A stretch of 64,000 bases of DNA from Massospora cicadina (taxonomy: Eukaryota; Entomophthoromycota; Entomophthoromycetes; Entomophthorales; Entomophthoraceae). The stretch lies in NCBI GenBank assembly GCA_022478985.1, contig JAKSZP010014521.1, positions 165,909 to 229,908 on the forward strand, in the 5' to 3' direction. Both the position numbers and the translations under genes were made by a program. Of this stretch, positions 24,165-35,011 are shown piece by piece (position 1 is the first letter of the stretch; every line of letters starts with the position of its first letter). The notes below the pieces were generated by a model. It did not search any database, was not told the origin of the DNA, and saw nothing but the letters and a program-made list of their open reading frames with translations.

Positions 24165-24779
24165 TCAGTTAATCATTTTTTCATGAAGCTCATTGGCCAA
24201 ATTGCTCAGGACAGCTACAATGGGAAGTCGCGATAGTCTGTCTGCATTTTGATGGGCCACTCTAGCTCTTTGAATAATTTTATAATTGTATGCTTGTAAT
24301 TTCAGATCCCAGCGGGCTAACCATCCTTCAGGTTGCTTGAGATTATGGAGCCATTGTAATGAGCTGTGATCCATTAATACTTAAAACTTGGTGCCATGAA
24401 TGTAAACCCAAAATTGTTTACAAGCATAGATGACAACCAGGTATTCTCTTTTGGTCACCGTATAATTATGCTCATGCTTATTCAGCGTCCTGCTGCAATA
24501 AGTGACCGGATGCTCCACGCCATCATCCCCAATATGCAATAGCACACCACCAATCACAGTTAACAAGGCATTGGTTTGTATGATAAAAGGCTTGTTAAAA
24601 TTGGGATATTGGAGGATAGGCGCCGAGCTCATTTTGTTTTTCAAGGCCTTAAAGGCTTGTTGGCATTCCTCTGCCCAGCAAAAACGAACTCCTCCTTGTA
24701 TTAAGTGTAATAGAGGCTCGGCAATCTTCATGAATCCTTCCACGAATCTTTGATAGTATCCTACCATGCCTAAGAACAC
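24165..24779 (-). pseudogene. Element B RNase H domain and connector
   Basis: Frames 24779-24381 and 24374-24165, separated by a stop. They read MFLGMVGYYQRFVEGFMKIA (connector), HPVTYCSRTLNKHEHNYTVT and KREYLVVIYACKQFWVYIHG, then MDHSSLQWLHNLKQPEGWLA and HQNADRLSRLP, the end block of gypsy RNase H. The order and residues are typical; only a few codons are damaged. Confidence 0.88.
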
Positions 24780-24944
24780 TTAAACATCTCTCATACTCGT
24801 TGGAGGTTGCATATTGTTAATCTCCTCCACCTTTTGAGGCTGAGGCCGCAAGCCCTTGGAATTAATGACAAACATGAGGTATTCTAATTGTTCTTTAAAG
24901 AATTGGCATTTTCTAGGTTTTATCTTCAGATTGGCCTTCAACAG

Positions 24945-25590
24945 TCATTTGAACACTTGTTCAAGGTGCTCCAGATGTTCAGAAAATGTTCGCGAAAAGA
25001 CATTGACGTCATCCAGGTACACCAGAACGCAAGACAATTTAAGGTCCCCCAAGATCATGTCCATTGCATGCTGAAAGGTTGCCGGAGCATTACACAGCCC
25101 CTGTGGCATGCATGTCATTTTAAAAAGCCCTTGAGCAGCAATCATCGTGCACTTTTCCTGCTCCTCTGGTGGCAACTCAATTTGCCAATATCCAGAGATG
25201 AGGTCCATTGCAGTAAAGTACTTCGCCCCTCCCAGACGGTCCAGAGCATCGCCAATTCTGGGCAACAGATACAATCCTTTTTTGTAATGGCATTGAGGCG
25301 TTAATAATTAATCACAACTCGATTACTGCCATCTTTCTTCTTTACAATTAAAATGGGGCTGGCCCACAGGCTTTTGGAAGGCCCTATCATTCTGCTTTTC
25401 AGCAATTTGTCTAACTCTTCACTGATTATTTCGTCACTGGCTCTGGGGTGCTGAATTGGCCTCATTCTAATAGGCATATGGTCCCCAGTATCAATAAAAT
25501 GCTGAACTCCTTTTTGCACACCCTTAAAAGTTGGTCATCTTTGGCGAAAACTTTGGAGTATCATTCAAACAACTCTAGTGCTTCATCCTT
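24945..25590 (-). pseudogene. Element B reverse transcriptase, catalytic box intact but frame interrupted
   Basis: Frame 25519-25301 gives the RT start (HFIDTGDHMPIRMRPIQHPR, SLWASPILIVKKKDGSNRVV) and stops at TAA where the family has Y-R/Q-x-L-N. It resumes as LLPRIGDALDRLGGAKYFTA, MDLISGYWQIELPPEEQEK, CMPQGLCNAPATFQHAMDMI and the catalytic VLVYLDDVNVFS (25274-24945). Both YLDD Asp and the Asp in AMDL are kept. The TAA fits a C-to-T change from CAA. This is the best-preserved RT in the window together with that of element C. Confidence 0.9.
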
Positions 25591-26158
25591 CTATCGTTCT
25601 GATAATCTGGTGAACGATTCTTGGGATATTACAGTATGTGCCCCAAGGGTTTCAGTCAGTAAGCCGAACTCAGATAAGTCACCAAATTCAAAAGCTGATA
25701 TTAACTCATCCCTCAGAAACAGATGCACAAAAGTGACTACTTGATATTTCTTGACCTTAATATTTTGGCTGGTCAAATTTGCTAGTAAGACATCAATCTC
25801 TCCGTGCCCTAGTATGAGTATTCCAGGCGCCACACTAGGTTCCATATGAGAATGACATGGGGATACAACCTCCCCGTACAGTCCTTCTGGAATATCCAGT
25901 GTGGTTCCAGTCCTCATAACCAGTTGATGGCCTGGAGCTATTGTCGCATCCTTATTCACATGTAGAGGTATTCCTTGATTTTCATTTATGGCAGTTGGAA
26001 TAGGGTGGCTTCAATTCCCCCACTGAATATACCCTACTGGTATTATCCCATTGGCATAAGATATATTGATAAAATTCCTACGACGGCTTGTAGACTACAT
26101 ATCGTTGTGAGAGTAATAAATTGGAAGTGATTGGCCCAATATCGTCAAGATGTTTTCT
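25591..26158 (-). other. Element B protease-RT linker
   Basis: Open frame 25959-25591 on the minus strand (MNKDATIAPGHQLVMRTGTT, DIPEGLYGEVVSPCHSH). Resembles the linker of gypsy polyproteins (dUTPase-like beta strands are sometimes seen here) but no catalytic motif is visible. Confidence 0.5.
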
Positions 26159-26944
26159 TTAAAATTGCATGAGATCCCATAGGTCCTTAAAGAAACTAGT
26201 TCCAATTAATATGTCATAATTGGCGTTTGGAAGCACTATAGCAGGTGCAGCTATTACCAAAGCTCCAAATTGCAGTGGCAAAGCGCTGTAAGCTCCTTCT
26301 CTTTTAGCGCTGTTAAGGCCTGCGGTCCAATATTCTTGACAATGGTCAATGTCCGGAGCTATTTTCAGTTTTTTAACCAGCTTCATGGAAACAATGTTTA
26401 CAGGTGCTCCACTATCAACAATAGCTACAACTTTAACCTTGTTGACCAAAATATCCACATAAGTGCACTCAGAGTAATAAAAATCAATAGAGTTTACTAA
26501 GTAAATATGGGAAGAATCCAGGGAGTTAAGAGTGTGCTTCAGAGCATTCCCAATACTGTGACATTCATTGATAAATGTGTTGATTGGCATTGCTATATTG
26601 ACCCCTTTCAGGCTTAGGATATCTGCTGCATTGCTCAGCCCGTCAGCTGGAATATTCTCAAGTATTTGTTGCACATAGGGTTTAGCGACTACCTCAGAGG
26701 CTTCAGGTATGACAACCTTACTCTGGGAGCGAGTTACCGCATGTATGTTTGAGGAATCTTCATTTGATACTAAAATAGAATCAGTTTTATTGTCAAATGA
26801 GGCCCCATAGCTATTGTTTTCTTGTTGATCAGGTGGGACTAGTGTCTTAGGCACAATAGAGCATCCCGCATCTTTTGTTCTTGTTCTTTTCCCTCCTCTT
26901 GAACGGTGTTGGGAAGGACTACAATGACATTTTGCTGATGGCAT
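26159..26944 (-). CDS. Element B aspartic protease, open frame of 261 codons
   Basis: The longest open frame of element B. The C-terminal half carries VDILVNKVKVVAIVDSGAPV (active site D-S-G-A, about residues 170-180) and PNANYDILIGTSFFKDLWDL, the second protease block. The N-terminal half is a low-complexity linker to the nucleocapsid, ending Gag. The frame is intact at the active site, though the polyprotein around it is interrupted. It would mature the Gag and Pol proteins inside the particle. Confidence 0.85.
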   Translation of the reverse strand: MPSAKCHCSPSQHRSRGGKRTRTKDAGCSIVPKTLVPPDQQENNSYGASFDNKTDSILVSNEDSSNIHAVTRSQSKVVIPEASEVVAKPYVQQILENIPADGLSNAADILSLKGVNIAMPINTFINECHSIGNALKHTLNSLDSSHIYLVNSIDFYYSECTYVDILVNKVKVVAIVDSGAPVNIVSMKLVKKLKIAPDIDHCQEYWTAGLNSAKREGAYSALPLQFGALVIAAPAIVLPNANYDILIGTSFFKDLWDLMQF

Positions 26945-28969
26945 TGGGAAGCATAGTGACCTTTACAATGGCAATTAAAGCAAGTAATTTCACTCACTGG
27001 CCATGGGGCTCTTGCATTCAAGTTTTGCTCATTTCTTATAGGCGTATTACTGTCAATCTTCTTTACTGGTTTTGAAGGGCTTTTCAGCAAAGGCAGCAGT
27101 TCCCAATCTGTAACCAATATTAAGAGGGCCATAATTTTTTGAGAATTTGCGCAATTAGTCAACCAATTCAGATGCCACAAGGTTTTTCACAAAAGCAGGC
27201 AATAGTGTGTTTGATAGATTAGGGTAAGGCTCTACTACATGCTCTAGTTCAATCTTAGCATCAAAATTGACCATAGCCGCGCGCCTAAGAGAACTTGAGC
27301 TTCGCAATAGAATTGATCCACAAATTCATCAATTGCTTCATCTTTCTTAAAGCTGATGTTCATAAACTTGGAATTTCTGGTTGACATCCGTTCTGGACCT
27401 CCAAATTCATGAAGCATGGCCTCCTTGACTTCGGCATATGTTGGATTTTCGTTAATGTGAGGCATAATCAACTCAATACTCCACTCATCTAAGCAATTAA
27501 TCATGGTGGCTGCTTTGTTGTGGTCGCTGGCCCCATGCATGGCCATTTCAAAACGTTTGACAAATATGGTAATACTTTCATTCTTGTCAAAGGCCAGCAG
27601 GTTTTCTGGTTTATAATTATCACTTCCCCATTACTGGTTATCATGATTACTATTAGGTTGGCTAGAGACAGGCGTACTAGGGCGTTGGGGCATTGAACCC
27701 GGTTTGAGGTGCTAGGGTTGGCCAAGGCAACCATATTGCTAGGCAGTTGTCAATGTGGCCCAGCATCCATTTTGGTAGCTATTTCTGAAGCTTCATCCTC
27801 ATAATATTTGGAAGAATTTCCAGTCAAGTGGGTTGTAGCACACTGACAACGCCCATCATCCAGTGTTCAAATTGCTTGTTGATTTCATTTTCCCAATTGA
27901 CATGATTTCAGTTTTCTAATTTTAATTTCATAATTTCCTTATTCAGGCTAGTAGCTTGTAGCTGCAAGGTGGAAATCACTTGGTCCTTTTCTTTTATGGC
28001 CTTCTTGCACTGGTTCAATTCTCCATGGAGATTATTGTTTGACTCATTAATAACATTAACATCGTCATTGAGATTATTGATCTGTAGATTAAGATGACCA
28101 ATAGAGTCTTTTTTTTTTCATTTTTCGCCTGTGGGTCCTCAAATTGTGTTTGCCAGTAATTAATTTTTCTGGTGTATTTATCCTTCATCTGCAAAATTTG
28201 GGCACTCAGGCGTTGATACTGGTCATGGAATTCATTGTTATGGTTTAACTGTGCCTCTTGGGCTTCATGATTAAGCCTCATGGACTCTGAAGCATTAATA
28301 GAAGTCTGAGTGATATTACTGACCCAAGATTCGGTGACTCCTCTTTCCTCTAAGAAATTTTCAAAGATAAAATGCAATCTGTCATTTAGCTCTTGTGCAA
28401 ATATTGCTACCTGTTCATTATCCCAAGTGGCTAAGTTGTGATTTGCCTCCAAACTCGAACGGACATCAGCAAAGTTGGCTTCCAATCACTCATTTAGAAT
28501 TTGGCCCACCTGGCTGGGGTTGCGAGAGAAGTTCACTAACTCAGTAATGGCTGCATGATGGCGGGCGATTGTTATCTGAGAATTTCTATGGTGGGATGTA
28601 CAAATTCAATTAAGTATTGGTCAATATTCTCTATCCCAATTAGATTGTTTTGGATCTGAGCTACACTTAATTGATGATGAGCAAGATATCTCATCCACAA
28701 CACATCTTGCTGTTGTTGGTGGTAAAAAGGGTTGCTACTATTATCCACAGGCCCTTGTCCTAATTAATATCCTCTTAACAACTGCTGCTCAAGACGTTCC
28801 AGCTCTTCAGGTGAAATTGGATCGTCAGGATAGGTAATAATGGGTACTTTTTCTCAATTAATCTGGGACACAGTCATTTCAGTGTTCCCATTGGGCCCAG
28901 CAATGGTTCTGAATAATTGATTGGGATTGCTCCCCAGTTCAGCGCGATCACCATCTGTGGTCCCAGCCA
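26839..28969 (-). pseudogene. Element B gag (coiled coil, capsid, CCHC knuckle), broken
   Basis: Likely start ATG at 28969, just inside the primer site: MAGTTDGDRAELGSNPNQLF, then DDPISPEELERLEQQLLRG. Two early stops (TGA, TAA) fit C-to-T changes. Frame 28485-28015 is Asn/Gln/Glu rich and looks coiled. The capsid-like part is at 27580-27244 (FEMAMHGASDHNKAATMINC, YAEVKEAMLHEFGGPERMS, EAIDEFVDQFYCEAQ). The nucleocapsid has CFNCHCKGHYASQC (CX2CX4HX4C) near 26980. Gag forms the particle shell and binds element RNA. Confidence 0.85.
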
Positions 28970-28978
28970 TGAGCGCCA
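28962..28978 (-). promoter_or_regulatory. Element B tRNA primer-binding site
   Basis: TGGCGCTCATGGCTGGG on the minus strand, two bases after the 5' LTR end. TGG pairs with the CCA end of a tRNA; I cannot name the tRNA. The gag ATG overlaps this site. Confidence 0.75.
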
Positions 28979-28980
28979 CT

Positions 28981-29856
28981 TGTTGATTTGGGTGTCTGCT
29001 TCAGAGGGCTGGTTCTTCTTCAAGGGTGGGATGTGTTTTAGGCGTCTATTGTGTGAGGACAATAGACAGGATGGTGAATTTAAATTTATAATATAGCTTC
29101 TTGGTAATACTCCAATAGTATACCCTGTCATTTCACTTGGACGATAGCATGCCGCCCTGATCCTACTGATCCCAAATGAAAATTGACTAATACAAAATGA
29201 AGTACTAATGAAAAAAGTTTATAAGATAAATTATAAACTCGTCCAGTAGAGGAAATATATTTTATTAATGTCAACTTAAGGGTTATTTATAGGGTTCAAT
29301 GTTCACCACATCTTACCCATGATGTCTTATTTTCAGTGGCACTTTGCCACGTAAAAAGTTTGTAAGAACGTCTATGTATACTTCGACTCAGGGCATCATG
29401 CTCAGCCTCAGGGTCAGTGTAAACACCATCATCATCCTTGAGGTGGCGTTTCATGTTCATCTTCAAAATAGCTGAACTGAACCACTTTCATGTGCAATTG
29501 GCAGCACATACCAAGGCGATTTGTATCAATAATTAATAATTAATCTGATTGAAAACTTGACTTAAATTAAAAACTAATTCTGACATAGACCAACAAAGCC
29601 CACGTGCCCAAGTCATTAAGTTATAGCTTAATCTAAGTCCAACCTAACCAGTAAAGCCCTCAAGCCCATGTCATCATACTCAAATATAATTAAGTAAAAT
29701 TGCTAGGCCACAAATTCTAAGCTTTGCATAAGCTTATAATATACCTGCTCCATAATTGCTGATATCTGATATGATCCATAATAAGTTTTTAAACATGCTA
29801 ACCTTATTATGTCCTTATCAAATATCCATTGATTAGGTACAGTCAACTACTTGACA
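28981..29856 (-). repeat. Element B 5' LTR
   Basis: 876 bp, the pair of 20757-21632. Plus strand begins TGTTGATTTGGG and ends CTTGACA where the other copy has CTCAACA. Followed by the target duplication GGGGC (29857-29861). Confidence 0.96.
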
Positions 29857-29861
29857 GGGGC

Positions 29862-30757
29862 GACCACGGGTGACATCATTGTGGTGGAATCATCTGAAAC
29901 CAACAATTCATTTTCTGGGCTAGACCCCTGTTCAGTTCTGAATTCAGAATAACTTGAAGGATTAGAAGGATAAGATTCCTTCATTTTAAGAGACACACAT
30001 GACTTTTTGGCTTCTGTATTTATAAGGTTTGATCCAATGATGGCCAAATTACTTGGCCCCTTCTGGGTTGGGGCGGGGAAACTACCCCAAAGGGTTTTGA
30101 CAATATGATCAAAGTTGGAAGAGGGCGATTGCCAAATTGGATAGTTTCGCATCAATATGTTCAAGGTCAAATGGAGAAATGACGTTTTAACCTCATCAGT
30201 TAATGGCAAAGCCTGGGCTTTTTTGCAAATTACTTAAATATGCTTTCATCAGACAACCCACTTGATGCAGCGAAAAGAACTCATAGAAGGAATGGAGGGA
30301 TGCTCCATCAGGATTGACTCTGCTCCAAGACCTGCTCCAAGCCCTCCAATGTTTGCCACAAGAGTGGCTGGGTGTGGAATACTGCAAAAACCAAGTCAGC
30401 CACATCTGGAGACAACTGGGACAACAAATCTACTCCCTGCAAAAGTGGGCATGAACTAGACAAATTATTGTTTCCTAAAAATGGTTTTGGCTCAAGGGAA
30501 GCCAAGGCCTATTGAATTTCTGAGTAAATCTTGGGAGAAAGGTGGGGAATCGCAATAACAGGATTGCAAAAATTCTGAGACCACCAGGTATGAGCAGGAA
30601 GGGTGGGCACTTCCCAACTTGTAGTTGCAAGAATAACGCCGAGATGCACCAATACAAAACGAAATGAGAAAACTGTGGTGAGCACCATTGTGGCAGTGAC
30701 AAACGGCCAGCGCACCCAGTTTACTAATAATGAAAGTCCCACACGGATAATTCTCAT
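29862..30757 (-). pseudogene. Element A gag, 5' part, right of the element B insertion
   Basis: From ATG at 30757: MRIIRVGLSLLVNWVRWPFV, then a hydrophobic run FSFRFVLVHLGVILATTSW, then PKIYSEIQ, a TAG (CAG with C-to-T) and ALASLEPKPFLG, QGVDLLSQLSPDVADLVFAV. Later frame 30209-29862 gives MPLTDEVKTSFLHLTLNILM and SNFDHIVKTLWGSFPAP, with frame changes between. A Gag that begins with membrane-like segments is unusual; most gypsy Gags start with soluble helices. It is joined to 20756 once element B is ignored. Confidence 0.6.
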
Positions 30758-30773
30758 GCACGTATTATAAAAA

Positions 30774-30787
30774 GGTTAATTGACTAA
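30774..30787 (-). promoter_or_regulatory. Element A primer-binding site candidate (non-tRNA)
   Basis: TTAGTCAATTAACC follows the 5' LTR directly. It lacks TGG. Nine of ten bases of TCAATTAACC can pair (one a G-U) with GGTTAATCGG at 16404-16395 in the sense strand of its own LTR, as a self-priming element would need. The pairing is weaker in the 5' LTR copy. Confidence 0.4.
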
Positions 30788-31676
30788 TGTCAAGAGAGTG
30801 TCTGTAACTCTCTTGTTCCCAGTGAGGTGGTATGGGATGCAAACCCACACTGCAGGGAACTATCCATTAAGAAAATGGGAAACAAGACACCTTGAACGGT
30901 GCCTGTACAAAGGTGACCCAAGGCAAGGGTGTAGAGCGCGATATACAGTACCAGGTAAGCTAGAAACAACACGGCTTGAGTGGACCCCAGAGGGGAGTCC
31001 ATAATCAAGTGTAACTCGGGGCCAGGAGGTTTGGGCGCCTCAATCTGGAGGGGACTGGAGTGGCCCAAGGGAGCACCCAAAACTTTAGTAAATTGGGAAA
31101 GTATGTAGTGGCCAACATAGTTGGAGACCTCCTCAAAGAGGTCCACACCCAAGGTTGCCCAAGGAACCATAAAAACATAGAATAAAAAGGGTAAATTTAT
31201 TTGTGGAAAGTTGACCAATGAGGAATGTTGGTCGCAAAAAACATATAAAGTGTGTCAGAGTAATTAAGGTTATGTATAAGTGTGCCCAAGCCTTGACGTT
31301 CAAATAAACAAACGCTTCCATCTGTTTTTGCAAAATACACCAAAAGTGCCCTCACTTGAGTGATCAATTGAAGCTGTATTCTACCTGAGCCCATGATTTT
31401 GTAACTCAAATGGGATTTGAACCCTTGTTCATTAATTAACTGAATTGAACCAACTATGTTCATTATGTAGATCATTCGTTTCAGTGCCTGGGCCAAGATG
31501 AGGGGCTGGGCATTTTGCACCCCTTAGTACCAACCTGGGCATGTTTTGCTTGCACCCAGCGAAGGTCTAAGGTGTGTTTCAGGTCAGAAGAGCATGAAGA
31601 TTCACCTTCTGGGCCTCCTGTCACCCAGCCTTATCTTTATCATTAGTTCCCACTATTGAGTCATCCAACCATGACA
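30788..31676 (-). repeat. Element A 5' LTR
   Basis: 889 bp, pair of 15748-16641. B box GGTTCAAATCC at 31423-31413 and A box TGGTTCAATTCAG at 31452-31440 in sense orientation; AATAAA at 31202-31197. Ends TGTCA/TGACA. Confidence 0.93.
30790..31218 (-). CDS. Hydrophobic LTR reading frame, 5' LTR copy of element A
   Basis: 142 codons: LPFLFYVFMVPWATLGVDLF, PKPPGPELHLIMDSPLGS, AVLFLAYLVLYIALYTLALG, VLFPIFLMDSSL. Compared with the other copies one base is missing near 30840, so the original frame ends ...DTLLT at the LTR end and then continues into the leader, where a TAA (CAA with C-to-T) interrupts it before MRIIRVGLSLL of gag. Thus in the ancestor the frame may have run from LTR to gag without a stop. 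Function unknown; predicted membrane protein. Confidence 0.4.
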   Translation of the reverse strand: MVNFPQINLPFLFYVFMVPWATLGVDLFEEVSNYVGHYILSQFTKVLGAPLGHSSPLQIEAPKPPGPELHLIMDSPLGSTQAVLFLAYLVLYIALYTLALGHLCTGTVQGVLFPIFLMDSSLQCGFASHTTSLGTRELQTLS

Positions 31677-32916
31677 TGAGGGATGATGAGACCACTCAAC
31701 TTATCTGGGAAGAGGGGACTATTGCATATTTCATAAGTCTTTTTTTGAATTTGGGTTGGCGCAATAAAAAATGTTGGCACATCTTGTAGATATGCGTTCA
31801 TCTATTTACTGATATTCAGCATAGAGGACTAGTACTAAAATTCGTTTTACTACCTTGTAGGGATTTCAAGCATGGCATAGGGCAAATTAAACATCAGTAA
31901 CTGTTAAATTTTTAGCTACATTAACACTTGGGCCTTAAAGTAAAAAAATCTGCAAAGTTTAACATTAATTAAAGTTAGACTTTGCCTCAGAATAGGTGAG
32001 GTCTCACCTTTAGGGTACAATTTAACAATTACTTTAATCAATATCAACTTTACTATAATTAATATTGGCCTCAGTTCATAATTATTATTTGATATTTAAT
32101 ATGGGTTTTAACCCAATATTATGAACATTTATCTAATATTAATTCATTGAGCCTAGTGCCCAAAATCCTTAATAATTTTATAATTTATAAGCGCTAAGCA
32201 ATTTTTTTATAATAACGTCAAGTTTACAACCTAATGAATTCTGGATAAATCGCCCCATTAGTGCTCTACTTGCCAATGAGATAGAGAAGAATGCCCAAGC
32301 TTAGTTAATATCATCTTACATTAAGCCTGAGGATATAATCAGTGTTTACATCCTCTATTAACCTCGTTAACCAACTTATTCCAAACATTATGCCTCATTG
32401 CCTATTGGCTTAATAATAGCAGATAATGGATTCCAATTGATTGTGTTACCATTATTGATCTCAGTCCAGACCCTAATAATGATCCCATATACTCCAAATT
32501 TAAACCTGGACTGTGCCATCACCACCTGCATTCCTTAATCTCCTTCAACCCTCATACGTGGTATTTGCCTATCACTCATCACATTTCTAATCTTCCCTTG
32601 GTACTCTAGATACTAGTAACCACTTTCTTAATAAGTATTTTTATAGCGTAATACTCTATATTTTGTAATTTATTTAGCTATAAACTATTCTAATATTAAA
32701 GTCTAATCCAACCTTGTGAGCTTTAAAGCCTTATCTTAAAAGTATCATGCCTCAAGTGATTCTCCCTGGCGCGGTCCAACGCTAACAAACACGTCCCAAT
32801 ATATAAGTGAAGTTTTGTTTGCACCTTATAAATTCCTTGAGCTGGTATTAAGTACTAAGTAAAAAAGTAGTTTTTAAGGAAGGCGGTATCTCAAAGTTCG
32901 TTTAGATTTGATCTTG
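31677..32916. other. AT-rich non-coding stretch
   Basis: No coding frame or clear repeat. Between about 32000 and 32800 the plus strand is visibly richer in C than in G, the reverse of 3475-5531. Confidence 0.4.
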
Positions 32917-32932
32917 AAGATTTAGTTTTAAG

Positions 32933-32967
32933 CCCCCTTGGGTTGGGACCATCTAGTACTAGGAAAA
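32933..32967 (+). mobile_element. Micro-insertion 1 (35 bp, CCATCTAGTACTA tail family)
   Basis: Insert starts CCCCCTTGGGTTGGG and ends ACCATCTAGTACTAGGAAAA, between perfect 16-bp duplications AAGATTTAGTTTTAAG at 32917-32932 and 32968-32983. This is the longest copy, so it shows bases upstream of the shared 3' end. It looks like the extreme 3' end of a retroposon whose 5' part was lost on insertion. Confidence 0.85.
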
Positions 32968-33787
32968 AAGATTTAGTTTTAAGGTTTGAACAACCTATAG
33001 GTCTCTCCAAGTGTGATATATTTTGTTAAAGATTGGTATGTTTCATTCAGGCATTAGAAGATGAGGAGCTTTGTGTGATATATAATTATATAAGCGTTAG
33101 TTTGTGCAGCCACATACTTCTTTCAATAATAAAGTATAGTCATGGGTGGGTATGATAAGGTATAGCTGGAAGATCTTATACTTTAAAATTTTTTAGGTTC
33201 CTAGAAAGATTTAAAGTGGCTTTTTATGACGAAAAGATAGGAGCACAAAGCTTAGTCTTAGTTTGTTTCATAATCACGGCATTTCAATCTAAAACCATCT
33301 TTTTAAACCGCCATATAAAGGTTATTGATATCAACCAGAGTTTGGTAGTGAATGTTGACAGATAAGGATGAAACTAGGTTATTATGTATCACAAAAAGAA
33401 GAAGCCTTAACCCTCATTTCTTAATTAAAAGAGATACACAGTCTATCCAATATTAAATTTGATTTGTACCATAAGAAGATAGCACAAAACTATGGCTTAA
33501 TGGACAGTGGGTCTTAACAAAATTTCAACTTAGAGGATTCAATGAAAACAATAGCTCATTTAAAAATTTCTTAAAGAGGATAACAATAAAACATGAAAAT
33601 CCTTTAGTTTCTGCTTCTCACGTTATGTTGTTTTAAATTCATAATGTAAATAAGCTTGATTTTCAGGTATTACGTAAGTTGCAAATCTTTTAATTCTTTG
33701 GGTTTCATTAATGACTTAGGTTGAGTCTACTAAAGTTATGGAAGGAATTAAAATTAAAAATAAGCGTGAGAGTATACCTACTTAGTG

Positions 33788-33813
33788 GACCATCTAGTAC
33801 TAAAAAAAAAAAA
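33788..33813 (+). mobile_element. Micro-insertion 2 (26 bp, same family)
   Basis: GACCATCTAGTACTA plus an A run, between perfect 17-bp duplications AGTATACCTACTTAGTG at 33771-33787 and 33814-33830. Confidence 0.88.
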
Positions 33814-33869
33814 AGTATACCTACTTAGTGTAAATTGAATGAAATAATGGTTTATACATGTTTGCAATG

Positions 33870-33999
33870 CTAAGGATGGTTATCCTGGCGGGTAAAACTG
33901 CTTCCACCCTAGTGCAGGTTTCAAGTTTAAAACCTGTACTGGATAGAAAAATTCTCAGTGTGGTATAATTGTCCCAAGGTTGACCCACCTTTAATATTT
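33870..33999 (+). mobile_element. SINE family 2, copy 1 (130 bp)
   Basis: Flanked by TACATGTTTGCAATG (33855-33869) and TACATGTTTGCAACG (34000-34014), 14 of 15 identical with the difference at a CpG. The tail GTGTGGTATAATTGTCCC and AAGGTTGACCCACCT matches the reverse complement of 53130-53267. The head has weak pol III boxes (GTTTAAAACCTG in the B box position). Non-coding, spread by LINE enzymes. Confidence 0.75.
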
Positions 34000-34014
34000 T
34001 ACATGTTTGCAACG

Positions 34015-35011
34015 ATGTTTAAGATTTATAGTACCCATATAAAATAATATTACCTAGTAACAAAAAGGAATTAAAGTGTATAGGTATGAGGTGATTGGGT
34101 TATTAACAGCTCATGAATCCTTTGATCATATTACTTATTTGCAAAAAGGGAAACATACCACTTTTTTACATATTTATAGTTTTAGCCAAAATACCTGTGT
34201 TCCCTGCATGAATACCTAGGAACTATGTTTTAGAAGGGATTTATATATAATTTCATTTTTCTTTGCTTGTTGTACTTTTAAACTTTAAATGAAACGCGGG
34301 GACTATGAACATGTGTAAGCTGCTATAATTGCGATGATTTCATCATCAAGGACAGGTATTACTTAACTGATGCTGCTAACTGAGCAATTAACTTTGACAA
34401 AACAGGATTTTTTTAAAACTTAATTTAAAAACGCATTCAATGTAATATGGCTATATAAAGGATGATATGCGGAAAAAGGAGGATAATCAGGATCTGATTT
34501 GTTTAAATATCAAGTGAACCCTTGGGTTATTAAAGTACTTAGAACATTTCTAGCATATAATTTTAGTGTGCTTGGTGGCTATATAAACTACTTCTTCATG
34601 GCTCACCTTGACTATATCATTACTCTCAACAATAGTATTAAACAACACTTACTTCACTGAATTTGGACTTTGAGCAGCCTTTAAGGTACAACGTGCATGT
34701 AAAGGTATCAAGTGAGATTTTGTGCAGGAATGAGTTGAGTTCCTTAGCCGTGTTGCCATGAACTGAGTTACTATGGCTCCTAGGAAAGTAGAGCCAATCA
34801 CGTCATATTGCAAGACAGACTTCTAGAAGGAGGTCCTTAGTTTCTTGGTCTTAGATAATTTCTTTGTATTTATCAAGACTTTTTGCTTTTCAACGCCCTT
34901 GATCCTCCTCACCACTGAATCTGTGCAACTAAGTGATACACCCCAAAAGAATTTTTCTTTTCTGAAGAATGCGTTTTTTCACTCTTGTGTTAAATATTCC
35001 TAGATATTGAT
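34015..35011. other. AT-rich non-coding stretch left of element D
   Basis: Nothing recognised. The five bases before element D are TTGAT. Confidence 0.4.

Larger units (their letters stand above)
20757..29856 (-). mobile_element. Element B: complete Ty3/gypsy retrotransposon (9.1 kb) inserted in element A gag
   Basis: Two 876-bp LTRs (20757-21632 and 28981-29856) with TGTTGA ends, a GGGGC target duplication, a primer site starting TGGCGC two bases inside the 5' LTR, and a purine tract touching the 3' LTR. Minus-strand order: gag, CCHC knuckle, protease, RT, RNase H, integrase; no chromodomain seen. Between integrase and the 3' LTR lies ~1.25 kb of coding-like sequence on the opposite strand. 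The LTRs are clearly more alike than those of element C, so the insertion is younger than C and, being nested, younger than A. Several stops interrupt gag and pol. Confidence 0.97.
15748..31676 (-). mobile_element. Element A: chromodomain Ty3/gypsy retrotransposon, split by element B
   Basis: A minus-strand LTR element. LTRs at 15748-16641 (894 bp, 3' LTR) and 30788-31676 (889 bp, 5' LTR) start TGTCA and end TGACA on either strand. Internal order on the minus strand: gag (30757 down), then the 9.1-kb element B inserted in gag, then the end of gag, protease, RT, RNase H, integrase and chromodomain. Without B it is about 6.8 kb. A purine tract abuts the 3' LTR. No TGG-type primer site follows the 5' LTR. 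Flanking 5-mers (AAAGG left, TGAGG right) match at only three of five bases, so a target duplication is not clear. The pol frame has stops and lost active-site residues. Confidence 0.92.

Noticed and set aside
28874..29131. Separate 85-codon gene at the element B 5' LTR
   Set aside because: It crosses the LTR boundary and primer site in a frame other than gag; chance opening.
15743..31681. Clean 5-bp target duplication for element A
   Set aside because: AAAGG and TGAGG agree at three of five bases only; could be mutated or recombinant.
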